Part shown: one piece after another, positions 15,572 through 23,083 of the stretch
Layout of the letters: every line of letters starts with the position of its first letter
Position numbering within the stretch: position 1 is the stretch's first letter
NCBI GenBank assembly: GCA_934193515.1
Contig: CAKPVJ010000018.1
Coordinates: forward strand, 1-39,411
DNA length: 39,411 bases
DNA from: an uncultured Megasphaera sp.
GTDB taxonomy: Bacteria > Bacillota > Negativicutes > Veillonellales > Megasphaeraceae
Direction of reading: 5' to 3'
Program-made: the position numbers and the translations under genes
The notes under the pieces: model-generated
What the model saw: the letters and a program-made list of their open reading frames with translations, nothing else
The model's database searches: none
Told to the model about the DNA's origin: nothing

Positions 15572-16843
15572 ATGAATATGGTCAAAAAGCTTCGCCGCAA
15601 ATTTATTTTGATTGCTACGGTTGGCGTCGTCATTATTGTTGTCGGTGCGCTGGGATTGATTAATGCCATTACGTATACGCGTATGGAATCACAGGTCATG
15701 TCGGTACTGACGTATATTTGCCATAATGACGGCCATTTGCCTAAAAAAGTCAATTCTTCCAACAAAAGCTGGTTTGATGAGCCGTCTTGGACAGACGATA
15801 CGCCGGAATTTTCGTATCAAGTGCGATTTTTCAGCGTGTTGGTAGACAGTAATGGCTATGCCAAAAATATTAATATTAAAAATATTGCGTCGTTTTCGGA
15901 AGATGAAGCGATTGAATATGCTCGGACGACGATTCAGGAAGCCGTTGAAGACGGTACGATGCAGGGATTTTTCAAAAAAGAACGGGCCATGTATGCGTAT
16001 ATGATTATGCCCAACCAGGATGGTTCGTACTTGATTGCTATATTGGACTGCACGCGGGATATGGCAGCCGTCAATTCGTTTTTGCGCAATTCCCTTTGGT
16101 TTGGCTTGGTTTGCATTGTATTGTATGTTCTCATCTTGGCCGGTCTGTGCAATTTGGCGATTCAGCCGTTTGTACGTAATATGGAAAGCCAAAAACGTTT
16201 TATTACCAATGCCGGCCATGAATTAAAAACCCCGATTGCCATTATTTCCGCCAATACTGAAGCCTTGGAAATGATTAGCGGCAAAAGCGAATGGACAGGA
16301 AATATATTAAAGCAAGTACAGCGGCTGTCCAAACTGATTAACGATTTGATTGTGTTGTCTAAAATGAGTGAAGGAAAGCAGGAAATGGTTTGGGAAGATG
16401 TCAATGTGTCGGAAATTGCGGACAGCATTGCTAAATCGTTTCAGACAATGGTGGCGGATCAAAAAAAACACTTGGTCTGCCGCATCGAGCCCCAGGTTTC
16501 CATTCGTTCTGATGCGAAACGGCTCTATACACTGATTAATATTTTTGTAGACAATGCTGTCAAATACTGCGATGATGACGGCACGGTTGCGATTACGGTG
16601 GCATCCGCTAAAAAACACAAGGGGGCTGTCATTGCAGTTGCCAATACCTATGTTGATGGCGCGCATATGGATTTTTCTCATTTCTTTGAACGCTTTTATC
16701 GCGGCGATGAATCACATAACAGCCAAACATCTGGGTATGGTATCGGCTTGTCGATGGCAGAAGAATTAGCGCAGCTGCTAAAAGGAAAAATCCACGTCGA
16801 TTACAAAGAAAATACGATTATATTTACGATAAAAATTCATTAG
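15572..16843 (+). CDS. Membrane sensor histidine kinase
   Basis: A 423-residue kinase partner of the preceding regulator. Two membrane segments (about 11-32 and 174-197) flank an extracytoplasmic sensor region of about 140 residues with no recognised fold. The dimerisation box is NAGHELKTP with phospho-acceptor His216; the N box is IFVDNAVKY with Asn328, and the G box GYGIGLS at 388-394. A separate HAMP domain is not evident; the second membrane segment runs almost directly into the kinase core. The start lies three bases after the regulator stop. A strong terminator at 16880-16931 closes the operon. The signal sensed is unknown. Confidence 0.93.
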   Translation: MNMVKKLRRKFILIATVGVVIIVVGALGLINAITYTRMESQVMSVLTYICHNDGHLPKKVNSSNKSWFDEPSWTDDTPEFSYQVRFFSVLVDSNGYAKNINIKNIASFSEDEAIEYARTTIQEAVEDGTMQGFFKKERAMYAYMIMPNQDGSYLIAILDCTRDMAAVNSFLRNSLWFGLVCIVLYVLILAGLCNLAIQPFVRNMESQKRFITNAGHELKTPIAIISANTEALEMISGKSEWTGNILKQVQRLSKLINDLIVLSKMSEGKQEMVWEDVNVSEIADSIAKSFQTMVADQKKHLVCRIEPQVSIRSDAKRLYTLINIFVDNAVKYCDDDGTVAITVASAKKHKGAVIAVANTYVDGAHMDFSHFFERFYRGDESHNSQTSGYGIGLSMAEELAQLLKGKIHVDYKENTIIFTIKIH

Positions 16844-16879
16844 ACAACAGGGAATACACAATATGGGGCATATTTTTTA

Positions 16880-16931
16880 GGCAGTCATCTAAAAGTCATT
16901 GTAAAATTTGACTTTTAGGTGGCTGTTTTTT
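16880..16931 (+). terminator. Terminator of the two-component operon
   Basis: The 17-base arms at 16882-16898 and 16909-16925, cored by CTAAAAGTCA and TGACTTTTAG, pair with two G-T wobbles and are followed by six T. Confidence 0.9.
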
Positions 16932-17020
16932 AAAACAAATAATGAATATGATAAAATAGCATAGCAAATAGGACAAACAGACAAATTGAGAATAAGATGA
17001 ACGTTTTACCTGAAACTCTC

Positions 17021-17049
17021 TTGCAGGAAAAAAATTTTTCAGTTATAAT
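17021..17049 (+). promoter_or_regulatory. Promoter of the P-loop ATPase/oxidoreductase operon
   Basis: TTGCAG at 17021-17026 and a perfect TATAAT at 17044-17049 with a 17-base spacer. This leaves a leader of about 140 bases without a recognised riboswitch. Confidence 0.75.
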
Positions 17050-17194
17050 GTAGATAACAAATGGTCATAGCTACTATGAATTTTAAGTCTAATATAGACG
17101 CGCGGAAAGAAAAAGATAATAGATTCTTTTGGAATCATAAGTTTTTGCATAAAATTCATTAGGGAAAAGCCCCCGGTAAAAGAGGTGCATACAG

Positions 17195-17875
17195 ATGGGA
17201 CGGGATTGGATAGACGCAGCCAGGCTGACTGTGCTCGTCGGACATTTCGGAAGCGGCAAGACGGAAGTTGCTGTAAATATAGCGATGGAGCTGGGAAAAA
17301 GAGGCTATGTATTTTCTTTGGCTGACTTAGATGTAGTAGACCCGTATTTTCGCTCGCGGGATCGCAAAGATATTCTGGAACAAGCCGGAGGAAGGCTGAT
17401 TGCCAGTTCGCAGGCTCATATGGATGCAGATTTGCCGTCCATGCCGCCGGATGTAAGCGTATTGTTTGACAATCCGGATATGTACGGTGTGCTGGACATT
17501 GGCGGAGATCCGTCAGGCGCGCGGGTTTTGGCAAGATACAGGCAGCAGCTGAAGAACTGCCAGGCCAGAGTTTTATGTGTAGTAAACGGCAACAGACCAT
17601 TATCAGACACGCCGGAAAAAGCGGTAGCGTATATCGAACGCATAGAAAAAGCGGCGGGTATGTCTATAGATGGGCTGATTAATAATACGCATTGTTGTCA
17701 ATTAACAGAACTGAACGATATTCGGGCAGGAGCTGCTTTGACAGAAGATGTGTCGGCATGTACCGGAATTCCTGTTATCTGCCATGCCGTACCGGAATGG
17801 TTGGCAGTACAGGCTTCGGAATTTATACATCCGGTGTTTCCTATGAAATTGTATATGAAAAAGCCTTGGGAGTGA
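17195..17875 (+). CDS. P-loop ATPase at the head of the oxidoreductase operon
   Basis: A 226-residue protein of the SIMIBI/MinD-like NTPase class. Walker A is GHFGSGKTE at 16-24, followed by ADLDVVDPYFRSRD (43-56), and a DIGGDPSG motif at 101-108 in the Walker B position. No membrane segment or DNA-binding domain is seen. It is separated from the ferredoxin subunit gene by 28 bases and is the first gene of the operon. Related NTPases such as CooC and the Mrp/NubP proteins help load metals or Fe-S clusters, so a maturation or assembly role for the following ferredoxin oxidoreductase is plausible. That function is inference; I do not know a characterised homologue. GAGGTG precedes the start at 17195. 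Confidence 0.75.
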   Translation: MGRDWIDAARLTVLVGHFGSGKTEVAVNIAMELGKRGYVFSLADLDVVDPYFRSRDRKDILEQAGGRLIASSQAHMDADLPSMPPDVSVLFDNPDMYGVLDIGGDPSGARVLARYRQQLKNCQARVLCVVNGNRPLSDTPEKAVAYIERIEKAAGMSIDGLINNTHCCQLTELNDIRAGAALTEDVSACTGIPVICHAVPEWLAVQASEFIHPVFPMKLYMKKPWE

Positions 17876-17903
17876 GCAATGTAACAGAAAGGAGCGTTTG
17901 TAT

Positions 17904-18116
17904 ATGGCAATGCATTTGACCTTTAGAAAAGAACGGTGTAAAGGATGCGGCTTGTGTATTACTGTGTGTCCCAAACAGATTCTGGCGTTGGAAGAAGGAA
18001 CAAATATCAAAGGATACCGGCCGGCATCATGTACGGATGAATCGCAGTGTATTGGCTGCGCAAGCTGTGCAAGAATTTGCCCGGATTCGATTATTACGAT
18101 TGAAAAAGACGACTGA
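17904..18116 (+). CDS. 2[4Fe-4S] ferredoxin subunit (delta) of the 2-oxoacid oxidoreductase
   Basis: A 70-residue ferredoxin-type subunit with two complete cluster motifs, Cys12/15/18 with Cys22 and Cys49/52/55 with Cys59, each ending in CP. In KOR/VOR-type complexes this subunit passes electrons from the thiamine diphosphate site to external ferredoxin. A gene for it directly upstream of the alpha subunit is the usual order. The start at 17904 is supported by AAAGGAG nine bases upstream; a TTG two codons earlier is possible but closer. The alpha subunit gene starts 20 bases after its stop. Confidence 0.92.
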   Translation: MAMHLTFRKERCKGCGLCITVCPKQILALEEGTNIKGYRPASCTDESQCIGCASCARICPDSIITIEKDD

Positions 18117-18136
18117 GAAAAGGAGTGGACTTTTCT

Positions 18137-19204
18137 ATGAAACGAGAAATTTGGAAAGGCAGTGAAGCTATTGCTGAAGCCGCTATTCGTGCCGGCTGTC
18201 GTGGATTTTTTGGATATCCGATTACTCCGCAGAATGAAATTCCTGAATACATGTCTTTGAAAATGCCGCAGGCAGGAGGCGTATTTGTTCAGGCTGAATC
18301 AGAAGTTGCAGCAATTAATATGGTATATGGCGCAGCCGCTACGGGCGTACGTGCCATGACTTCATCATCTTCGCCGGGCGTCAGCCTTAAACAGGAAGGT
18401 ATCAGCTATATGGCAGGAGCCAAACTGCCGGCTGTTATTGTCAATGTGATGCGCGGCGGGCCAGGACTTGGTTCTATCCAGCCATCTCAGGCCGATTATT
18501 TCCAGGCTACGCGCGGCGGTGGCAACGGGGATTACCGCACACCGGTTCTGGCACCGGCTAATTTGCAGGAAGCTGTTGACCTTGTACAGGAAGCCTTTGA
18601 TATTGCTGACCAGTACCGGACGCCGGTCGTTGTATTGGCAGACGGCCTGATTGGACAGATGATGGAACCTATCGTCTGGCATGATGTAAAAAAACGGCAG
18701 CTGCCGCCTAAAACATGGGCATCCAGCGGCCGTAAAGGACGAGATCATAATAATTTCATCAATTCTCTTCTTATCGACGCACAAGACTGTGAAAACCATA
18801 ATATTGAACTGTTAAATACGTATCATGAAATTGAAAAAAATGAAGTGCGTTTTGAAGAAGTTATGACAGAAGACGCAGAAGTATTGATTACAGCCTATGG
18901 AACGCCGGCGCGTATTGCCATTACGGTTGCAGAAAACCTGCGTGCAAGAGGCATCAAAGCTGGGGTATTCCGCCCGATTACGCTGTGGCCGTTCCCAAGC
19001 AAACGATTGCAGGAAATTGCCGAACAAGATTCGGTAAAAGTGATTTTGGATGTAGAAATGAGTACGGGCCAGATGCTGGATGATGTCAATCTGGCTGTGG
19101 CAGAAAGGAAACCGGTTCGCTTCTATGGCAGATACGGCGGCGTAATTCCGACGGTATCGGAAATCGAAGCAGCGGCAGAAAAAGCGCTAGGGGAGGTAAA
19201 GTAA
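18137..19204 (+). CDS. vorB: 2-oxoacid:ferredoxin oxidoreductase alpha subunit (VorB/KorA type)
   Basis: A 355-residue subunit carrying the pyrimidine-binding half of the thiamine diphosphate site and the transketolase C-terminal domain. Visible landmarks are GYPITPQNEIPEYM, the catalytic-region AESEVAAINMVYGAAATG, and TSSSSPGVSLKQEGISYMAGA. The enzyme oxidatively decarboxylates a 2-oxoacid to acyl-CoA with reduction of ferredoxin. Proteins of this form are commonly named VorB (branched-chain 2-oxoacids), but 2-oxoglutarate is an equally possible substrate. The ATG at 18137 is chosen; a GTG four codons earlier overlaps the ribosome binding site. The beta subunit starts one base after the stop. 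Confidence 0.9.
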   Translation: MKREIWKGSEAIAEAAIRAGCRGFFGYPITPQNEIPEYMSLKMPQAGGVFVQAESEVAAINMVYGAAATGVRAMTSSSSPGVSLKQEGISYMAGAKLPAVIVNVMRGGPGLGSIQPSQADYFQATRGGGNGDYRTPVLAPANLQEAVDLVQEAFDIADQYRTPVVVLADGLIGQMMEPIVWHDVKKRQLPPKTWASSGRKGRDHNNFINSLLIDAQDCENHNIELLNTYHEIEKNEVRFEEVMTEDAEVLITAYGTPARIAITVAENLRARGIKAGVFRPITLWPFPSKRLQEIAEQDSVKVILDVEMSTGQMLDDVNLAVAERKPVRFYGRYGGVIPTVSEIEAAAEKALGEVK

Positions 19205-19205
19205 T

Positions 19206-19949
19206 ATGAAGACAATATATACCAAGTCAAAAGGCTTACAAGATACAGAATTACATTATTGCCCCGGATGCAGCCATGGCATTGTACACAAATTAGTGGC
19301 AGAAACGATTGAAGAAATGGGTGCTATCGATACGACTATCGGTGTTTGCCCTGTTGGCTGTTCGGTTTTTGCCGGCAACTATTTTGCTTGTGATATGATT
19401 GAAGCTTCTCATGGACGTGCACCGGCAGTGGCAACAGCTGTCAAACGGACCCATCCGGATGTCCCTGTTTTTACCTATCAAGGTGATGGCGATTTGGCTT
19501 CCATTGGTGCCGCTGAAATCGTTCATGCAGCTATGCGCGGTGAAAAATTTACGACTATCTTTATTAACAATGCCATCTACGGCATGACAGGCGGCCAGAT
19601 GGCGCCGACAACATTAATCGGCCAGACAGCGACAACGGCTCCGCTGGGCAGAACGGTTCAGCAGGCCGGCATGCCGATGCGCGTTGCAGAAATGCTTTCG
19701 ACATTGGACGGCTTAGTATATGCAGAACGCGTCTGCGTCGTCGATATTCCGCATTTGATGAAAGCCAAGAAAGCCATTAAAAAAGCCTTTGAACGGCAAA
19801 TGAAAGGTGACGGCTTTACGTTTATCGAAGTATTGTCCGCATGTCCTACGAACTGGGGCATGGACATTCATGAAGCCAATAAATGGCTTATGGACAACAT
19901 GGCAGCATATTATCCTCTCGGCGTGATTAAAGATACGGAGGTGAAATAA
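19206..19949 (+). CDS. 2-oxoacid:ferredoxin oxidoreductase beta subunit (thiamine diphosphate-binding)
   Basis: A 247-residue subunit with the pyrophosphate-binding half of the active site. The ThDP motif runs from GDGD at 93-96 to NN at 121-122. The N-terminal CPGCSHG (19-25) and CPVGCS (48-53) are family landmarks, and NAIYGMTGGQMAPTT follows the ThDP motif. It pairs with the alpha subunit encoded immediately upstream. AGGTAAAG precedes the ATG. The gamma subunit gene begins one base after its stop, so the three catalytic genes are tightly coupled. Confidence 0.93.
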   Translation: MKTIYTKSKGLQDTELHYCPGCSHGIVHKLVAETIEEMGAIDTTIGVCPVGCSVFAGNYFACDMIEASHGRAPAVATAVKRTHPDVPVFTYQGDGDLASIGAAEIVHAAMRGEKFTTIFINNAIYGMTGGQMAPTTLIGQTATTAPLGRTVQQAGMPMRVAEMLSTLDGLVYAERVCVVDIPHLMKAKKAIKKAFERQMKGDGFTFIEVLSACPTNWGMDIHEANKWLMDNMAAYYPLGVIKDTEVK

Positions 19950-19950
19950 A

Positions 19951-20487
19951 ATGAAACATGAAGTAATCCTCTCCGGTTTTGGCGGCCAGGGCGTTATGTC
20001 TATTGGCAAAAATTTGGTTGAAGCAGGTGTAGCAGAAGATTTGCAGGTTTCATGGGTACCGTCCTACGGGCCTGAAATGCGTGGCGGCACAGCAAACTGT
20101 ACCGTTATTATCAGTGATGAACGCATTGGTTCTCCTCTTGTCGAACATCCTTCGGAAATCGTAGTCATGAATCGGGCAGCCCTTGCTAAATTTGGACATC
20201 AGGTGCAAAAAGGCGGCACGATTTTCATCAATAGCAGTATTGTACCGGATAAAGTGGAACGCGATGATGTTACGGTACATTATGTTCCCTGTGATGATAT
20301 TGCCAGAGAATTAGGCAATCCTAAAGTCAGCAATATGGTTATGCTGGGCGCTTATGTAGGCGCGACAAACGTATTAAAGGTAGAAACCATTGAAAACATG
20401 ATTCATGAAATGTTTACAGGCAAAAAAGCAAAACTGGTTCCTTTGAATATGGATGCGCTTCATCGCGGTCTTGATTGTGTAAAATAA
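19951..20487 (+). CDS. 2-oxoacid:ferredoxin oxidoreductase gamma subunit
   Basis: A 178-residue subunit of the pyruvate/ketoisovalerate oxidoreductase gamma family. It opens with the nucleotide-binding-like SGFGGQGVMSIGK (8-20) and has the conserved SYGPEMRGGTANCTVIIS. It completes a four-subunit delta-alpha-beta-gamma enzyme encoded in one operon. GGAGG lies seven bases upstream of the ATG. A strong terminator at 20527-20576 ends the operon. The complex would link amino-acid or 2-oxoacid breakdown to ferredoxin reduction in the anaerobic cytoplasm. Confidence 0.92.
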   Translation: MKHEVILSGFGGQGVMSIGKNLVEAGVAEDLQVSWVPSYGPEMRGGTANCTVIISDERIGSPLVEHPSEIVVMNRAALAKFGHQVQKGGTIFINSSIVPDKVERDDVTVHYVPCDDIARELGNPKVSNMVMLGAYVGATNVLKVETIENMIHEMFTGKKAKLVPLNMDALHRGLDCVK

Positions 20488-20526
20488 TATAGTAACATAC
20501 GCTCCCTTTTAGTGTGGTACAGATAG

Positions 20527-20576
20527 CAGCCAGGTCCTGGCAGATCGTTTGTGGTCTGTCAGGACCTGGCTGTTTT
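20527..20576 (+). terminator. Terminator of the oxidoreductase operon
   Basis: The 18-base arms at 20527-20544 and 20555-20572 (left arm beginning CAGCCAGGTCCTG) pair almost perfectly, followed by four T. Confidence 0.88.
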
Positions 20577-20973
20577 GTACACACCGTATAATGCCATAAA
20601 AACATTTGAAATATGCATATTGGGCAACTATAAGAAAGCGGGAAGAAATGGTACCTCAAAAATAGCTTGTTTAAATATACGCTTCAAAGGAAAATATATG
20701 TTACACACCCTTGGCGGCTTTGGAATATGCAGCTGAAAAAAAGAAAGTAAAAATAAAGGGAAAAACTAATAAACGTAAGAATTTACTCTTTGCAAAATAC
20801 ATAATGCAATTATACATAAAAATAAAAAATAAAATATAAATAAATTCTGACAAGAACGTCTTTTCTGACAAGACATGCGGCAATGGACCATAGAGTGCAA
20901 GAAAATATAAACTATCTTAAAAATGCGATAAAAAACTGTATTAATGATAAAAATGAAATTGATTAATGCGTAT
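20577..20973. other. AT-rich intergenic region, nothing recognised
   Basis: About 400 bases between the oxidoreductase terminator and the permease promoter. The second half is extremely A-rich. No reading frame here has both a ribosome binding site and a protein-like composition. No RNA gene or repeat was recognised. Confidence 0.5.
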
Positions 20974-21002
20974 TTTACATTATATAAAAGCCATGATATA
21001 CT
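20974..21002 (+). promoter_or_regulatory. Promoter of the HAAAP permease leader
   Basis: TTTACA at 20974-20979 and TATACT at 20997-21002 with a 17-base spacer. Confidence 0.75.
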
Positions 21003-21011
21003 AAATTTAAA

Positions 21012-21110
21012 GAGTAAACGTTTTAGTAAAAGGTAATACTCTGGAGTATTCCTAAAACTTTTAATTTTTTTCGAAAAAGTGATGGATAGACGCATCCATC
21101 ACCAATTTTT
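21012..21110 (+). promoter_or_regulatory. Leader with nested hairpin and terminator upstream of the permease
   Basis: The transcript would first fold GTTTTAG with CTAAAAC around an inner AATACTC/GAGTATT hairpin (21019-21060). It then meets GTGATGGAT/ATCCATCAC (21079-21087 with 21094-21102) followed by AATTTTT. A terminator between promoter and gene suggests attenuation of the permease. The pattern does not match a riboswitch class or T-box known to me. Confidence 0.5.
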
Positions 21111-21201
21111 AGAATTTGTTCTATAAGAAAAGACAACAGAGCAAATTTTAAAATAAGACAGTGAATTTAGCAGCGTATATCATGACTAGGAGGTAATGAA
21201 T

Positions 21202-22497
21202 ATGAGTTCATCAGCAGTACTTGCCCGTCAGGCAGGAATGACAGATGTCGAGTGGAAAGCAGCCGTACGGTTTGATAGTACCGACTGGGGCTGGATTATT
21301 ATGAGTATCGGAATGGCCATTGGTGCCGGTATTGTATTCCTGCCGGTTCAAGTAGGGCTCGTTGGCTTGTGGGTATATTTATTTTCTGCTATTATTGCGT
21401 ATCCGGCAATTTATTTATTGCAGCGATTGTTTATCAATACCTTAGCAGATTCACCGCGCTGTGAAGATTATCCCAGTGTCATTAGCGGCTACTTGGGAAA
21501 AAACTGGGGATTTCTTTTGGGAATTTTATATTTCCTGAGCATCTTGATTTGTGTATTTATGTACTCCACAGCAATTACCAATGACAGTGCTTCCTTCTTA
21601 TATTCTTTCGGTGTAACGAGTACCGTGTTATCAGATAATCCCTTTTATGGCTTGGCAATTATCTGCTTTATGGTAGTAGTTGCGTCACGAGGCGAACAAT
21701 TGCTGTTCCGGGTATCAACGTTGATGGTACTGACCAAACTGCTGGTAGTTATCTGTCTGGGAGGCATCATGATACAGCATTGGAATCTGGCAAATATTGG
21801 TGTATTTCCGGATTTGGGATATTTAATCAAAAATACAATCGCTATGCTTCCCGTTACGCTGACTTCTATTTTGTTTATTCCCAGCATCAGCCCGATGGTT
21901 ATTTCATACCGGGCGCATAATCAGTCTATTCATGTTGCAAGATACAAGGCCATGCGGGCTATGAAAATAGCTTTTGGCGTATTGTTTATAACGATTTTTT
22001 CCTATGCCATGTCCTTTAATTTGGCAATGGGCCATGAACAGGCCGTGATGGCATATACACAGAATATTTCAGCATTGGCAATTGTAGCACGTGGTTTTGA
22101 CGGCAGTGCTGTAAAAATATTCAGCCTGATTTTAAATATTTTTTCTGTCATGACCGCCTTTTTCAGTGTATTTCTGGGATTCCGCGAAGCATGTCACGGT
22201 ATCGCCATGAATATCCTGCGGCGTTTTATTCCGGAAAGCCGGATTAATGAAAAAATGGTTCAAATAGGAATCTTGGTATTTGCTGTAGCTGTTTCCTGGG
22301 GTGCTATCGTATTAAATGCTCCCGTACTCAAGCTGCTGACATTGCTTGGTCCTATTTTTGGCTTGATTGCCTGCATTATTCCGGCATACCTGGTATATAA
22401 AGTGCAGGCCTTGCACAAATACAAAGGCATGGCGTTAGTGCTTATCGTTTTTGCCGGCGTATTGCTCATCGTTTCTCCATTCTTAGCATTTTTCTAA
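21202..22497 (+). CDS. HAAAP-family amino acid permease (SdaC/YhaO-like)
   Basis: A 431-residue membrane carrier with about 11 hydrophobic segments. The first segment shows WIIMSIGMAIGAGIVFLPVQ, typical of hydroxy- and aromatic-amino-acid permeases such as SdaC and YhaO. The more serine-like features and length point to a hydroxy amino acid, but TnaB and Mtr of the same family carry tryptophan, and the trp operon lies just downstream. The start at 21202 has AGGAGG eight bases upstream; an ATG two codons earlier is too close to it. Expression is probably governed by the leader at 21012-21110. A large inverted repeat follows the gene. Confidence 0.85.
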   Translation: MSSSAVLARQAGMTDVEWKAAVRFDSTDWGWIIMSIGMAIGAGIVFLPVQVGLVGLWVYLFSAIIAYPAIYLLQRLFINTLADSPRCEDYPSVISGYLGKNWGFLLGILYFLSILICVFMYSTAITNDSASFLYSFGVTSTVLSDNPFYGLAIICFMVVVASRGEQLLFRVSTLMVLTKLLVVICLGGIMIQHWNLANIGVFPDLGYLIKNTIAMLPVTLTSILFIPSISPMVISYRAHNQSIHVARYKAMRAMKIAFGVLFITIFSYAMSFNLAMGHEQAVMAYTQNISALAIVARGFDGSAVKIFSLILNIFSVMTAFFSVFLGFREACHGIAMNILRRFIPESRINEKMVQIGILVFAVAVSWGAIVLNAPVLKLLTLLGPIFGLIACIIPAYLVYKVQALHKYKGMALVLIVFAGVLLIVSPFLAFF

Positions 22498-22516
22498 TTC
22501 CCCTTATTACATACCC

Positions 22517-22574
22517 CTGCATATAACAAACCGCGCAAACTGTATATACGGTTTGCGCGGTTTGTCATATGCAG
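22517..22574 (+). terminator. Long perfect-stem inverted repeat after the permease
   Basis: Two 24-base arms (22517-22540 and 22551-22574, beginning CTGCATAT and ending ATATGCAG) pair with a single mismatch around a 10-base loop. It sits 20 bases past the permease stop and most likely ends that transcript, although a proper T run is missing. Confidence 0.6.
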
Positions 22575-22731
22575 GAAGGTTGAATGGGGGCGGATAGGGA
22601 AGAAAAACATGCTTTATATTTTTTCTTTCCTTGGGTAATAGAAATAATACTTTAAGAAAGAATAGAAAATAATTTTATAATATATTTTGTACAGTAAAAC
22701 GATTATCCTGTAAAAAGACATATATCCATTA

Positions 22732-22760
22732 TTGACAACACAGCCAATACAGTGTAATAT
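22732..22760 (+). promoter_or_regulatory. Promoter of the trp operon
   Basis: TTGACA at 22732-22737 and TAATAT at 22755-22760 with a 17-base spacer, directly ahead of the T-box leader. Confidence 0.8.
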
Positions 22761-22766
22761 ACAACT

Positions 22767-23066
22767 CAACAAACACATATCGTCCATGAAAACCATTGAA
22801 GCGGAAGTAAAAACGATGACGTGCACGTACAGAGAACCGGAGTGCTGAGAACCGGCCGAACGCAGCTCGTTAAATGGACCGCTGAGGGCGCAGTCAAAAG
22901 CTACGGCTGAGTATTCTGCGACGTGAAGGCATACGTCAGTTGCCGGGAATATGATGGTATTCCGTCGAGAGTAGGAGTCAAATCCTAAAACAAGGTGGCA
23001 CCGCGGAGCATAATATCCGTCCTTGACAAGTAATCTAGACTTTGTCATGGACGGATTTTTTTTAAT
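22767..23066 (+). promoter_or_regulatory. T-box leader of the trp operon, UGG specifier
   Basis: The T-box AGGTGGCACCGCGGA lies at 22993-23007. The terminator ATCCGTCCTTGACAA with TTGTCATGGACGGAT, ending in eight T, spans about 23016-23063. In Stem I, GCGG-AAGTAAAA-ACGA on the 5' side faces TCGT-TAAATGGA-CCGC on the 3' side. The specifier loop thus displays UGG at 22875-22877, the only tryptophan codon. Low charging of tRNA-Trp should switch the leader to antitermination and turn on trpEGDCFBA. Confidence 0.95.
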
Positions 23067-23083
23067 GTATCATGGAGGCTGTG

